Part shown: positions 35,572-46,832 of the stretch, piece by piece
Position numbering within the stretch: the first letter of the stretch is position 1
Layout: each line of letters starts with the position of its first letter
NCBI GenBank assembly: GCA_947652605.1
Contig: OX393577.1
Location: 8,928,868-8,992,867 of the forward strand
Reading direction: 5' to 3'
Source of the DNA: Elmis aenea
Lineage: Eukaryota > Arthropoda > Insecta > Coleoptera > Elmidae
DNA length: 64,000 nt
Notes under the pieces: model-generated
Database searches by the model: none
What the model saw: only the letters and a program-made list of their open reading frames with translations
What the model was told of the DNA's origin: nothing
Translations under genes and position numbers: made by a program

Positions 35572-36255
35572 ATATGTTGTCGCTAGAATTTGATCAAGGC
35601 TGTGTTTATTGCATCAAGAACATCAAAATTAAATGTTTTGCAGAGCTATACGTGCCACTGGCCATTTTATTCGGAAAATAGGGGAAAAACTGAAAAGTTG
35701 AATATAAAAGTAATTTTTCCGATCGCGTTGGCCATGAAACCGTCAGAGATAAAATCGAAATTCTTCTATTTACCAATGCGCTCATCCTTTGCAAGTAAAA
35801 CGGTGCAAAGTTTTTGAAAATATCTCAAACGGCTTCGGAGAAAAATGTGAAACGAAACCTCTACAAAAACGCTGTGATTTGAGAAGTTGTGGTAGCTATA
35901 ACTAAATCTATGCGACTTGCATAGGCGCTTAACAAATGGGAAACCGTTTTTACGAGGGCCTCGTTTTTCGTGTTTTTCTCCGGAACCGTTTAAGATTGTT
36001 TTAAAAACGTTGCATCATTTTACTTGCAAAGGATGCGCGCATTGGTAAATAGAAGAATTTCGGTTTTATCCTTGACGGTTTCATAGCCAACGCGATCGCA
36101 AAAATTACCTTTATTATTCAACTTTTCAGGTTTTTTTTCAATTTTTCCGAAGGAAATGTCCAGCGGCACGTATAACTCTGCATAACATTTAGGTACTTTG
36201 ATGTTCTTGATGCAATAAACACAGCTTAGATCAGATTCTAGCAGCGACAACATAT
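35572..36255. mobile_element. Nested foldback repeat
   Basis: The arms pair from ATATGTTGTCG at the left edge with CGACAACATAT at the right edge. Inside, GTTTATTGCATCAAGAACAT is mirrored by ATGTTCTTGATGCAATAAAC, and CATCCTTTGCAAGTAAAA near the middle by TTTTACTTGCAAAGGATG. The palindrome covers about 680 bp with a spacer of roughly 200 bp. It lies inside the F1 copy. Open frames on both strands are mirror images of one sequence and not genes. Confidence 0.8.
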
Positions 36256-36447
36256 CGCGACCCTCCCTTGTTAGGAAAACATTTTTATCTATACAAAGTG
36301 CAAATCTCAAATTTGTATTACCTACCCATAGAGAGTCTAGACAGTAACACCTTTAACACATGTTATAATTTAGATTCAATAGTAATGGTAAGTGAAAAAT
36401 TACACCCTACACCTTCGGGTAAAAGGGTTAGATTATAATATTATATA

Positions 36448-37066
36448 CAAGGTGTGTAAAAATTGGCGGAAGCGCTACACGTGGCTATGTTCTTCATAAA
36501 AAGTCGAAAATCTTGATACAAAAATGTTGTACCATGCTTCCTATGGTCTCAAGAACCATTTAAAGAAAAAAAAATTGGCAACATGGCATACATTGATTTG
36601 CGTTTGGACATTTTTTTATCAGCAATTTTTACTTGGGCATTTACAATTTTTGTTCGAACTGAAAGCCTTCAGTTCGTAAACATAGCTGCAAACTTTTGGG
36701 TATCGTAAAACACAAACTAGAAATAACTACGAGAAAAACAGAGATGACAGCTAATGACAATGTTGCCATATGTATTATTTTCATTCAAATCAGTGATTTA
36801 CATATTTTCAACACCAATTTTTGAAAGGAAGAACACAATATCTAGGAAAAAATACTATTCGAAATTTATTTTTATTCCAAATTGCAGCTTTTTCATTTGC
36901 AAATATTAAATAATAACGCTTAATAAAGGACTAAATGTCAAAACTTTGAGGACCTCTTGCAGACACAGCAAGCATGGTACAACATTTTCGTATCAAGATT
37001 TTCGACTTAGAATTTTACAAAGAACATCGCCACGTGTAGCGCTTCCGCCAATTTTTACACACCCTG
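36448..37066. mobile_element. Foldback MITE family F3, copy 1
   Basis: Terminal inverted repeats of about 95 bp start CAAGGTGTGTAAAAATTGGC on the left and, on the other strand, CAGGGTGTGTAAAAATTGGC on the right. Both contain GCGGAAGCGCTACACGTGGC in the next bases. TA flanks both ends. It is 619 bp long and about 95% identical by eye to the copy at 44421-45063. No coding region is present. Confidence 0.9.
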
Positions 37067-37260
37067 TATAAGTGAAAAATCATAAATTATGATGAATGCA
37101 AAATATATTTTATAAGTATTATTTTAGTTTTTACTTTTTTGTGTTTAATATTTACAGCTAGCTCATTTATGTAGTATTGTTTTTCAATGGCCACTTTGAT
37201 TTAACTTAAATAAATACAATAATATTGTAATAATTTACTTATTTTTAAAGATAAACCTAA

Positions 37261-39239
37261 TCAATGAAACCAGAAAAAAATCCCTTTTTATGGTGTCACA
37301 GCCAACTATAACCCGTATTTAAAATAAGAAAGTTGATGTTAAAATAACAAAAACAAATGAAAATAGGTAAAAGTTATTAACAAATTTGAAATATGTTCAA
37401 AAACGTGTCCTGATAATGTCGAAAAATATTTTGATGGGGTTTTAAATAGACGAGTTATAAGCAAAAATTGAAAACGTCATACTTTTTTGTTAGTAGCGCA
37501 AAAGCTATGTTTTTTTTTTGAAGAATAGTTGCTCTTGAATCATAGATTTATTTGACCCATTTCACTAAATCTGTGTCTCCTATCGTTTACGAGATCCTCA
37601 TGCTGTTCACGATAACTGGGACACCCTGTATATTGTAGATTCTTACTAAATTATCTCTTTAACAACCCCTATGCTCTTTATTAAAAGATACATTAGACAG
37701 GTTCGTTTATAAATTAGATTACTTAACGTCAAATCTCTAGTCGCACACAACTCTTGGAAAAATTGAAAATATCTTTATTTTTTTTGTGTATTTAGTTTTT
37801 TTCCCTTAAAAAGCGATGCAATAAAAATTTTGTATGCTCGACTGACAGTTTTGATAAAATCGGTGAACTGCCTTTACGTTTTCTAAAGTCCCATGAACAA
37901 AATAAAAAAACTTGAATAACAAAAACTTCTTTCTTATCAACTTCCTGTTAAGTCAAACACGCGAGTAATAAGTTGTCAGGTCTAGAGCTGTCTGAAAATG
38001 TATTAAAGATAAATTAATCCCATCCTCTTCTAACATCTAGCAAGATAAATTATTCCATTCAAGCTGCTCTTCCGTTTAAAATGGTAACTAAAGTAAATAA
38101 AGTATGAAATCGTGTTTTGTTCATACACCATGAGATATTTAATAAAACGATATGGTCGCATAACAAGTGGAAATATAATTGCGAGATTTTTATTTGATTA
38201 CGCTGTTATGGAAATAAATAGATTAAATTGCATAAGTAATGCCTTAGGAAACAATAATCTGGCATCGGTAACTGTTATCCACTATTTTAATAATACTCGT
38301 TACATGCATTATTGTCCATTTTAAACATTATTACTACAATAATCAGATAATTTAATATAAAATGCGTACAATATTAAAAGTTACAATAACTCACTCAGTC
38401 TGAAGGAAATTAGAGGTGCAGTTTTCATCCTAACTTCTAAAATCTTCGAGTACCTACATAATACTATACTTTGAACTTTGAATACTTTTTCGCGTGTATA
38501 CACTGCTATAGAATATTAACAACTATAAAAAAAACTTTGTATTATACCGATTGTTAGCGAAATTATAATCACACCTTCTTTTTCCTTTAGTTTTTAGTTT
38601 AAAGTAACGAATTGTCTACCCGTGATTTGGACTTGCAACCCGAATTTTTATACTTATGACAGTTTTTTATTTTTTGCGGTTTCGCCGTAAATGGCCATAA
38701 CGTTGTTATTTTAAATGGAATTTTTATATTTTTGAAAAGAGAAAGCAATTTTTAACAGAACTCCATTATTTTGAAAGCCTTCTAAGACCTTAAGTAATTT
38801 TTTTATCAATATTTATTTTTATATTAAAGGTGCCATGCATAAATTAAATTTTTTTTGGTCGACAAATGTCCAAACAACGTTTTTGTAAATTTTAATTAAC
38901 ATTTAGGTTACTTTAATCGGCTTTAAATGTTGCGAAATCGGCTTTTTAACAAAAGGTTAATTGTTTTAAATAGAACAATAGTGACTTATGTGATTATTTA
39001 AGTAAATACACAGAGCAATTTCTAACAAATCCAAAAATTTAAATAACATGTGTATTTTTTTTTTGCAGAAAGGCTGTTACAAATTTTGTGAAAATCTGTC
39101 AAGATGCTTATTTGCAACTAGCTATTCCCAAACCATTTGAATTTTTATTTATAAAAAGCAATAGTAACTGTCTACAAAAGAAAAAGAATTTGTTTTGTTG
39201 CAGTTAAACACAGTACACTACGATTAATAGGATATCTTA
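37261..39239. other. AT-rich non-coding DNA
   Basis: CACCCTGTATA at 37622 is a solo right end of a foldback element. No gene was recognised in the rest. Confidence 0.5.
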
Positions 39240-39596
39240 GGCTAGGTGCTGACATGTAATTATCAGTTGAGCAACGGTTTGGTTGCAGGAGTCATTATAT
39301 GACAACGCGCTCACGTGCAACTGATGTACCTACAACTGCAAATTTGGGCTACTAAACAGTTTATGTGAACGATTGCGCGATTTTGTACTGTTCTGTATCG
39401 TATAGATTTAAATTTCGTCCTCCTTATCATCCCGAGCACACATCTTAGCTAACTCGTAGAAATTCATGTTGAAACCAAACAATTTAGTTGCGTGTGTGAC
39501 TCCTGATTAAGTTTTGCATATTATGTGAGCGCGGTTTAGCCATTCGCGGATCAAGCTTTTACAGAACTGATTAGTTGCATGTGTCAGCACCTCGCC
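39240..39596. mobile_element. PIF/Harbinger-like MITE with TTA duplications
   Basis: The inverted ends are GGCTAGGTGCTGACA on the left and GGCGAGGTGCTGACA for the right end read on the other strand. The trinucleotide TTA flanks both sides (39237-39239, 39597-39599), as expected of Harbinger-type insertion. The 357-bp interior has partly mirrored GTTGCA/TGCAAC motifs and no open frame. Superfamily assignment rests on the 3-bp duplication and the GG start. Confidence 0.7.
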
Positions 39597-40472
39597 TTAG
39601 AAGTCCGTAATACCTATTATTAAATTTTTGTAGCAACCACCGAACCACCCAACACACAAGTCATTGGTATTGTTGAATTCGTAAGATTAGAAAAAGCTCT
39701 ATTTTAGTAACCGTAGGAGCCACCATCGTTCTATTAAAAAAAAATACTTTGTCAACCATTTTTAGTCGATTAAAGTTTACAAAAACATTATTCGAACACC
39801 TGTTGACATAATTTAATTCGATTTGTGGTCACAGCCACAGCACAATTAATAAAAAGAATTGGAGTCCTTAAAAAATGTTCAGAACAATGTAGCTATTTTA
39901 AAAATTGCTACCACTTTCCATAATTGTAAAAATACACTGAGAAAAATTTGATATTGTTTTAATACAAATCGTAGTCTTAATTTTATTTTTGTATTGGAGT
40001 TAACTACACTTTTATGTTATGCTACAACAATATTATATACCAAATATATATCATTTATATAAAATAGCATTACACAACTGTAATTTAAATTACTATTGAA
40101 TACTACAACAATTTTTATTTATTACGTTTTACGTGTTTAGTATTAAAGACAAAAGCTATATATTTGTATATTATATTACTACATATTATATTTGCAAATA
40201 ATTGGCCAGTGTATTTATATAACCGTATACGTTAACATCATAACGGTATAACAAAAGTTAGGCATTATTTTGGTTAAGCCACGAAGTGTATGTTTTACTA
40301 CTACATCATCTAATTTATATTATTCCACCCATAATGTTAACAGCTACGTACTGGCAAGCCAAGACGCTGACTGCAGTTGTTTGCTATGCTTCATCCTTTT
40401 GCGGTACATTTTTGACGTGTTCAGTTTAGTTATTGTATTGCGATACTGGATATTCTGTTAGAAAATTGGCAG

Positions 40473-41347
40473 ATGCCAGAATTGGTTTCCATTTTTGAAG
40501 GTAAGTTGTATTTGCTCCTAACAATAATAAATTCAGTTTATAAAAGTAATTTATTAACAAATTGCATCAAACATTGCAATGGCCGACTTTTAACGTTTGC
40601 GTGTTGAACGAGTATAGTGGTTTCAATTAAATTAACGTTTTGGTAATATATTCAGATCCACGAAGACTTATACTATATCCATGTCTTTAGCTTCCTCTGG
40701 GTTATCAGTTGATAAGTATTTACATCAATATTCCCTGACAAAATTACTTATGATTTTCACATTTGCGTTATATTTACCTGCCTTATGGCTGTTTTTATAC
40801 GTGGATATTTTTTTCTTGATGTATACAGGGTTTGTATTCCAAATTCAACCTTTTGCAAATCAAATCCAACTTTTTACAAATCAGATTCAACCTTTTATTA
40901 CATAATAAAATCAGAAGTGTATAATCCAAAAATTTGAGATATTCGAACACACTAACATATTTAAAAAAATGTTTGGATTTGATTTACAAAAGGGTGGATT
41001 TGATTGCAAAAGGGAGAATTTGAAGTGCAAAATATTGAATTTGGAGTGCAAACCCTGTTTTGTGTTTTCAACATCTAAATAATTTATCTTTTAGATGAAC
41101 ATGAACATGAAATAACAGAAGGTTACTTATGTACAGGTAAAGTGTTTAGCCAATAAATATATTATCATATTGTATTATTAATAATTTTAGAACGATCACG
41201 ATTTTCCAAAGTTGTTTAGAAGAAAGAAATAAAAAGCTTGAAGCCATTGGACGGCGTGCTCAAGCTGGTGTCTTTATATTAGGTGATATTTGTAAACCTA
41301 GATCAGTTCTAAAAATTAATGAAAATATATACTTGTTTACATTTTAA
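40473..41347 (+). CDS. Candidate three-exon gene, function unknown
   Basis: I propose exons 40473-40500, 41095-41136 and 41220-41347. The first runs from ATG (reading MPELVSIFE plus one base) to a GTAAGT donor. The second follows ATTTATCTTTTAG and ends before GTAAAG. The third follows TTGTTTAG and runs to TAA at 41345. Phases agree at both junctions, giving GAT (D) and GAA (E). The product would have 65 residues, with an acidic start (EDEHEHEITEG) and then a basic segment (ERNKKLEAIGRRAQAGVFIL, then GDICKPRSV). An AATAAA lies 18 nt after the stop. The frame is also open upstream of the ATG to 40416, so the real first exon may be longer, perhaps after an acceptor-like GTGTTCAG ending at 40424. 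A stronger-looking acceptor at 41190 would put a stop in frame. I recognise no family. The gene lies inside a TIR element and could be its own gene or captured cargo. Confidence 0.42.
40826..41057. mobile_element. Small MITE in the first intron of the candidate gene
   Basis: CAGGGTTTGTATTCCAAATT on the left and CAGGGTTTGCACTCCAAATT (other strand) on the right are inverted ends. Internally, degenerate units of the form CAAATC(C/A)AAC(C/T)TTTT are repeated in tandem and appear inverted in the other half. The element is 232 bp with no coding capacity. Confidence 0.7.
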
Positions 41348-41364
41348 ATATATACTTTTTTATT

Positions 41365-41370
41365 AATAAA
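41365..41370 (+). promoter_or_regulatory. Poly(A) signal AATAAA
   Basis: A canonical AATAAA lies 18 nt after the stop codon of the candidate three-exon gene and supports that strand and end. In AT-rich DNA this hexamer is common, so it is only supporting evidence. Confidence 0.4.
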
Positions 41371-41446
41371 AACTGCTTTTATTATGCCCCCTAATTAATA
41401 CCATCAGTTAACTGTATAAGTTGTAAACAGTAGGAGTATTTGACAT

Positions 41447-42693
41447 CAGGGTTGAGCAGATTTAAATCAATTGATTTAAATCACGATTTAAATCATGATT
41501 TAAATCAAGTGATTTTTAAAAAAAAATCATTGATTTAAATCAAGTGATTTTTTAAAAAAAAATATCAATTTAAATCACAGATTATATGAGTACAATATAA
41601 TATTTATAATAAAACAAAATTGTATTACTATTAGTAATTAAATACACGAAATGGTGAATAAACCATATCAATTTGCTCTTGTAAAGTAATATTCATTGTG
41701 GAAATGCAATAATTCAAAATATAAATGACAAGTTTGTGACGTTAGCGTAGTGAACAGTCAGTTTTTTCAATTTCCACGGCACTCTATTGCTTCAATAACG
41801 ATTTGAAAAAAAATGTCGAATATCTCGAAAAGTATGAGTTTTGGGTATAGGACATACTTAACAAAATATGAAGCACTTTTAAAGACGAATTCGATGACAT
41901 AAAAAAATACAGGGGTTTGCATTTGAAAAAATCGAGTTACGAGCTTTTGAAAATCATGGAAGTTGCCACCTATTTATAAACACTCCTATATATGTGATTC
42001 AAATTTTTTCATATCGAGCGAACAGAGAAATTTTTTCTGCATGTCCATACCAAATTACAACTCTGTATTTCAAAAAAACTTCAGGAGAATTTTTTAAATA
42101 AAGACTTAAAACATTGAATAATTTAGAAAATATTTTTTATTTTACAACGCCGTATAAAAACCTATAGTATTTTATATTGATGCAAAGCTAAAATTAAGGC
42201 GGTCAAAAATAATAAATAAAAAATTGGGTGTTGTATTTGAAATATAAAAGTTGCTATTAGTTCCAGAGAGGTGACTCACCCTGTATATTTGAAAATATTT
42301 TTATTGTGTTGTTTAGAAAAAACTGTATAAAATAGCATTTGAATCAACTTCATATCTCAAGCCGTTTAGCCACAATCGACCGATCCCGCACTAATGACTC
42401 ACCCTGTATATAATTAATTAAACATCACCATTTAGCACTGATTTTTTCAAAATTCTTAATCATTATATTTACTTCTTCATTTTGACAAAAATTCACCAAT
42501 GAATTAAATATATTGGTTATTAAATATATTAGCACAAAACATAAATAGCATGTGAATATGTCACTAAATTCGATAATATGGTGCATTTGATTTAAATTTA
42601 AAAAATCTGATTTAAATCAAAAAAATCTGATTTAAATCAAATAAATCGATTTTTTTGATTTTTTTAAAAAAATCATGATTTTTATCAACCCTG
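41447..42693. mobile_element. hAT-type element with GATTTAAATC satellite ends and 8-bp duplication
   Basis: The ends are CAGGGTTGA on the left and TCAACCCTG on the right, flanked by a perfect 8-bp duplication TTTGACAT (41439-41446 and 42694-42701), diagnostic of hAT insertion. Both subterminal regions are tandem arrays of GATTTAAATCA-type palindromic units. The 1247-bp interior holds no transposase and contains CACCCTGTATA foldback ends at about 42280 and 42410, so other elements inserted into it. It lies downstream of the candidate gene. Confidence 0.9.
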
Positions 42694-43072
42694 TTTGACA
42701 TCACAAGTATTACTATGGTATACAAAAACATTTCTGATGCATAATGCTCTGTACAATATTTGGAAAAAAATATTTATATGTTTACATGCATATGGATGGT
42801 ATTGCATAAAATATGACCATGTATTGTATATATATTCTAAATGTATAACATGCAAAACTTTACGATATGTTATATGACACCTGTAGTAGTATATTATACC
42901 ATTTTAGTTTTGTATTATATAGAATTATAAGATATCACATACAAATAATAGTATACAAATTTGTAGTAGTATATTATATTAATTGTTGTAATGGTCCCCT
43001 ATTTAACTACTACAAATTGTATAAAAAAATATTTTTCTTTTAACGTTTACAAATTATTTTTCTCAGTGTATA

Positions 43073-43247
43073 CAGGGCGTTTCCTTTAGAATAGCGACGT
43101 TACTTTTGCGGCGAATCCGTAAGTGATATAAAAGTGAGCTTGTGTCTAGATAATCAGGATTTACACACTTACCTAACTCATGTCTTAAATTTTGTGTTTA
43201 AATTAAAAATTAAAGAAAAAAAGTGAGGTTGATTTGTTAACACCCTG
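43073..43247. mobile_element. Short foldback-class MITE
   Basis: CAGGGCGTT on the left and AACACCCTG on the right are inverted, with TA on both sides (43071-43072, 43248-43249). It is 175 bp long and non-coding, and lies 4 bp from the end of the large TIR element. Confidence 0.6.
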
Positions 43248-44028
43248 TATGCTGTAAGTTCATTTAAAATAGTACGCAAACATACGTATATGATAAAACA
43301 GCAGGGAATGGCCTAAAATAAAATAATTTAACGATAATATGTGGCCGGTAAATTGCACTACATTCATCTAGTCAGCCAGCTATCTTTAACAAACCGTGTA
43401 GGCAGCAACATACCGATAGTGCGGCAGCTTTTTGCAAGCTTTATAATCAGCGTGTACTTGGCCTGCTTGATATTTACGACACATTTTGCTATCAATCCGT
43501 CTCGACTCACTCACGTGTCAGTTATCTCGAAATTGAGCTGACATCGGTGACTTTGATCAACTTTAGTCATTGACCATCGCCTGAACTGGATGCAGTAGAT
43601 GAAGATACCGTTAAAAGTTGTCTTCAATGAGGATGTGAAATAGTTGAATTAAAGTTAAGCTGGAAAGATTGAGGTGAACGTTGTTTTCGGACATCTGATT
43701 TCTATTTATTTTCAAAAGCTAGTAAAAATAAAAGTGCAGATGTGCGTAGAAATCAAGTAGCCGTTGGCCAACTTCCGTTATCATTTTCACAAAAACTTAA
43801 TTTGAAAGCAGAATTGATCGCATTTTAATAAGTGTGTCGACTCTAGACCGAAGTATTAAGGGACACGGTCGTTAAGTATTAACTAGACCACTTTTAATTT
43901 ATTTCATGTCGTTTAGAGCATTTTATGTAACTTGAGAAATAAAGCATTTCATTAATAAAATATTCGCGTCTTTAATACTTTTGGTAGCAACAAAGATTAA
44001 CGGAATATTTAAAAAAGTTTGTGCAATA
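43248..44028. other. Non-coding DNA with a GC-richer island
   Basis: Positions 43330-43620 are unique-looking and GC-richer, with a 66-codon open frame that has no recognisable motif. It could be conserved non-coding DNA. No gene is supported. Confidence 0.45.
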
Positions 44029-45542
44029 CGGGTGGACCAAATTCGAATGTTTTACAGGGTATCTCGGTTACCGTAAACCGTAATAGTTAGCGAAAATCTG
44101 ATATCGGCCTCTTGGGCTATTTTTTTGACAAAAGAACGCCTATGTAATCAGATTTTTTATATCGCTTTCCATTTTGGCACTACACACGAAAATGAAATTT
44201 CATCATTTTTAAAAATTCACTATAATTTCTTTATTTAAAAAAATAGAACAATAAAGGTTTCTTTATACAGATTTTTATGCTTAATTTAATAACTGCATAA
44301 ATCGTTTTTTAGCGACCTTGACTTTTGAGATATGAAGTAAACTTATATTTTTTTAAATAGATACCCTAGTTGGCCCTGACTTTATATAAAAGAGATTTTC
44401 TTTAGCTCTTCAAAAATATACAGGGTGTGTAAAAATTGGCGGAAGCGCTACACGTGGCGATGTTCTTCGTAAAATTTTAAGTCGAAAATCTTGATACGAA
44501 AATGTTGTACCATGCTTCCTATGGCCTCAGGAACCATTTAAAGAAAAAAAAAATTGCCAACATTGCATACATTGATTTGCGTTTGGACATTTTTTTATCA
44601 GCAATTTTTACTTAGGTTTTTACAATTTTTGTTCGAACTGAAGGCCTTCAGTTCGTAAACATAGCTGCAAACTTTTGGGTATCGTAAAACACAAACTAGA
44701 AATAATTACGAGAAAAACAGAGATGACAGCTAATGACAATGTTGCCACTAATGACAATGTTGCCATATGTATTATTTTCATTCAAATCAGTGATTTACAT
44801 ATTTTCAACACCAATTTTTGAAAGGAAGAACACAATATCTAGGAAAAAATACTATTCGAAATTTATTTTTATTCCAAATTGCAGCTTTTTCATTTGCAAG
44901 TATTAAATAATACCGCTTATTAAAGGACTAAATGTCAAAACTTTGAGGACCTCTTGCAGACACAGCAAGCATGGTACAACATTTTCGTATTAAGATTTTC
45001 GACTTAGAATTTTACGAAGAACATCGCCACGTGTAGCGCTTCCGCCAATTTTTACACACCCTGTATAGTTTAATATATTTGTTGCAGAAAAGAACCGAGA
45101 TATGGCTAATTTTGCAAAAATTCCTTTATATCAAAACTTGCCATGATTTAGTAAACAAGTGGTGTTTGCAATTATTAAACAACTAACAAAAGTTCCAAGT
45201 AAATTTTGCAGCAGCCGCTATGTTTTTATCACTTACAATTCTAACTTATTAAACTTTTCAAAGTATTCAAATTTAGATAGGTTCACAGTAACACAATAAA
45301 CGGTTATAAAATACAAAAGAACACACAAATTTGCTTAAAAGTTGAAAAATATACTTGAAAATGGCGTTTGGTTGTTTAATAATTGCAAACATCACTTGTT
45401 TACGAAATCATGGCAAACCTTGATAAGGAAATTTTTACAAAATTAGCTATATCTTGGTTATTTTTTGCAACAAATATATAAAACTATATATTTTTAAAAA
45501 GCTAAAAAAATTCTCTTTAACATTCGAATTTGGTCCACCCTG
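44029..45542. mobile_element. TIR element ending in GGTGGACCAAATTCGAATG, with nested F3
   Basis: Left end CGGGTGGACCAAATTCGAAT and right end (other strand) CAGGGTGGACCAAATTCGAA, each next to TA, bound the element. The left end lacks one base of the consensus. The interior is interrupted by a complete F3 copy at 44421-45063. Fragments of the same family occur at 21797 and 23303. Some internal arms also pair, for example the ACTTGTTTAC(T/G)AAATCATGG stretches near 45150 and 45400 in opposite orientation. Confidence 0.75.
44421..45063. mobile_element. Foldback MITE family F3, copy 2
   Basis: This is nearly identical to the copy at 36448-37066 and has the same ends (CAGGGTGTGTAAAAATTGGC, with the mirrored right end ending ACACACCCTG) and TA flanks. 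It carries an extra tandem copy of an 18-bp segment (ACTAATGACAATGTTGCC) near 44750 that is single in the other copy. The high identity of two dispersed copies suggests recent transposition. Confidence 0.92.
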
Positions 45543-46832
45543 TAGCCTGAAGGGTAAGAAAGTTAGGTGTAATATATCAAAATTTATATGATTAAAAAAA
45601 AAATGAATATCGCTATCTTATTAAGGACAAAAACCATGCAAAAAATGTCTCTAAAGTTTTGTTTCTCTATCTTTTCGTTTAACCGAAATATTTAACATTT
45701 TTGAAAATTGCCAAAACTCTGTTTTTGGGTATATTTAGAAAATTAAAAAAGATATCAAAAATCTGTTTACGGCAATGAATTCCTCTCGATAAAAGAACTC
45801 GAGACTACGTACTTAGTTTTTTTGTATCTCTGATAGATAACCGAGATACCCTCCCTGTATGGGCATCGAAAATAGGCAACCCTATACAGTAAACACGATG
45901 CAATATTCATTCTTGATTAATTAAAATTGTCTTTTATTTGCAGACGAGAATATATTTTTAGGGAATCCCACTTGTTAAAAGTCGTTTGTTTAATAGGTGG
46001 GTGATATTCAAGTAGAATAATGTGAACAAATTATTTGTACCGTCAAAAAACATTAAATTACATCTTAGTAACAAGTCCAAACTCCAAGTATAGCGTGTAT
46101 AAATTTATGTTTATGTTTCATGTATTACTTTCGGTAAATTACAGAAAGTTTTCATACGTAAAAAATTAACAGGCACAGCGCAAAAGTACCTACGTAACTG
46201 CAAAAACTCTTTAAAAGCAATTAAAAGTAATATGTGTAGGCTTTAAATAATATTTGACATTTATTATAGATATGCAGTATTAAAATTATGTTGTGCTGTA
46301 GATATCACAATCAGCCGAGTTTAAATATTAAAATAACTATAACAAATTAAGTATGTGTTGGAAAGTGATATGCATTTATAATGTACATTAAATTAATTTG
46401 CGATAGAGTAATGTTAAAAGACATAAAAATGTAGTTGTCAAATGTACAGACTCGTACACTATAGTAATGAAGTAATTGTTTAAAGACTAATTACCCGACA
46501 GTTGCTAATTATAAGTAGGCGTTGTTTAAATATTAATAAAAAATCCTATTAACAAAAACGTGACAATTTTACTGGGAAATTCTGGAATTTAACAATTTTA
46601 AAACTGAATGGGCACATAAATAAAACTTAATGTTATTCTTTAACATAAAAAAAATATGTTGGATCAAACCCAGCGATAAATCCAACATATTAATAACAAA
46701 AATAACTTCTGTTCGTACGGGTTTGTGTCCAACCAGAAGCTGACGGAATACATTGGTCCTGTTCCATATTTTAAGTTAAGTATTTGTGATTTGAAGGTGA
46801 AAACCAAAAAAGATTGAATATGCGTTTATATG
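45543..46832. other. Non-coding DNA with a foldback end
   Basis: Around 45840-45862 the stretch ending GAGATACCCTCCCTGTATGG resembles a foldback right end, related to the internal TCTCGGTTACC sequence at 44060. An inverted pair (ATATGTTGGATCAAACC and TAAATCCAACATAT) sits near 46652-46690. No gene was recognised. Confidence 0.45.

Larger units (their letters stand above)
35166..37260. mobile_element. Foldback MITE family F1, second copy, interrupted
   Basis: The arms (about 35166-35560 and, mirrored, 36300-36440 plus 37070-37260) match the F1 element at 27606. Examples are GTTTATTAAGTTTAATCAAAG with GGCCATTG, AAATAAGCTAACTGTAATTA, and ACATGTTATAATTTAGATTC. Two other foldbacks sit inside it (35572-36255 and 36448-37066). 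The outer left end is not visible; CACCCTG at 37622-37628 may be the right end of this or of a further element. Confidence 0.7.
39935..43068. mobile_element. Large TIR element with CACTGAGAAAAAT ends, carrying a candidate gene
   Basis: CACTGAGAAAAATTTG at the left edge and, on the other strand, CACTGAGAAAAATAAT at the right edge are inverted, each next to TA. Both subterminal regions are studded with TACTACAA or TTGTAGTA motifs, a pattern common in DNA transposons where the transposase binds. The interior contains the three-exon gene candidate on the plus strand, a small MITE (40826-41057) and a complete hAT element (41447-42693). Without the insertions it would be about 1.65 kb. The superfamily is not assigned. 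Confidence 0.6.

Noticed and set aside
35590..36310. Open frames on both strands around 35.6-36.3 kb
   Set aside because: They are mirror images produced by the two arms of a foldback repeat, not independent genes.
41191..41347. The acceptor at 41190 as the start of the last exon of the three-exon candidate
   Set aside because: It has the better pyrimidine tract, but joined to the preceding exon it meets a TAG after nine codons; the acceptor at 41219 keeps the frame.
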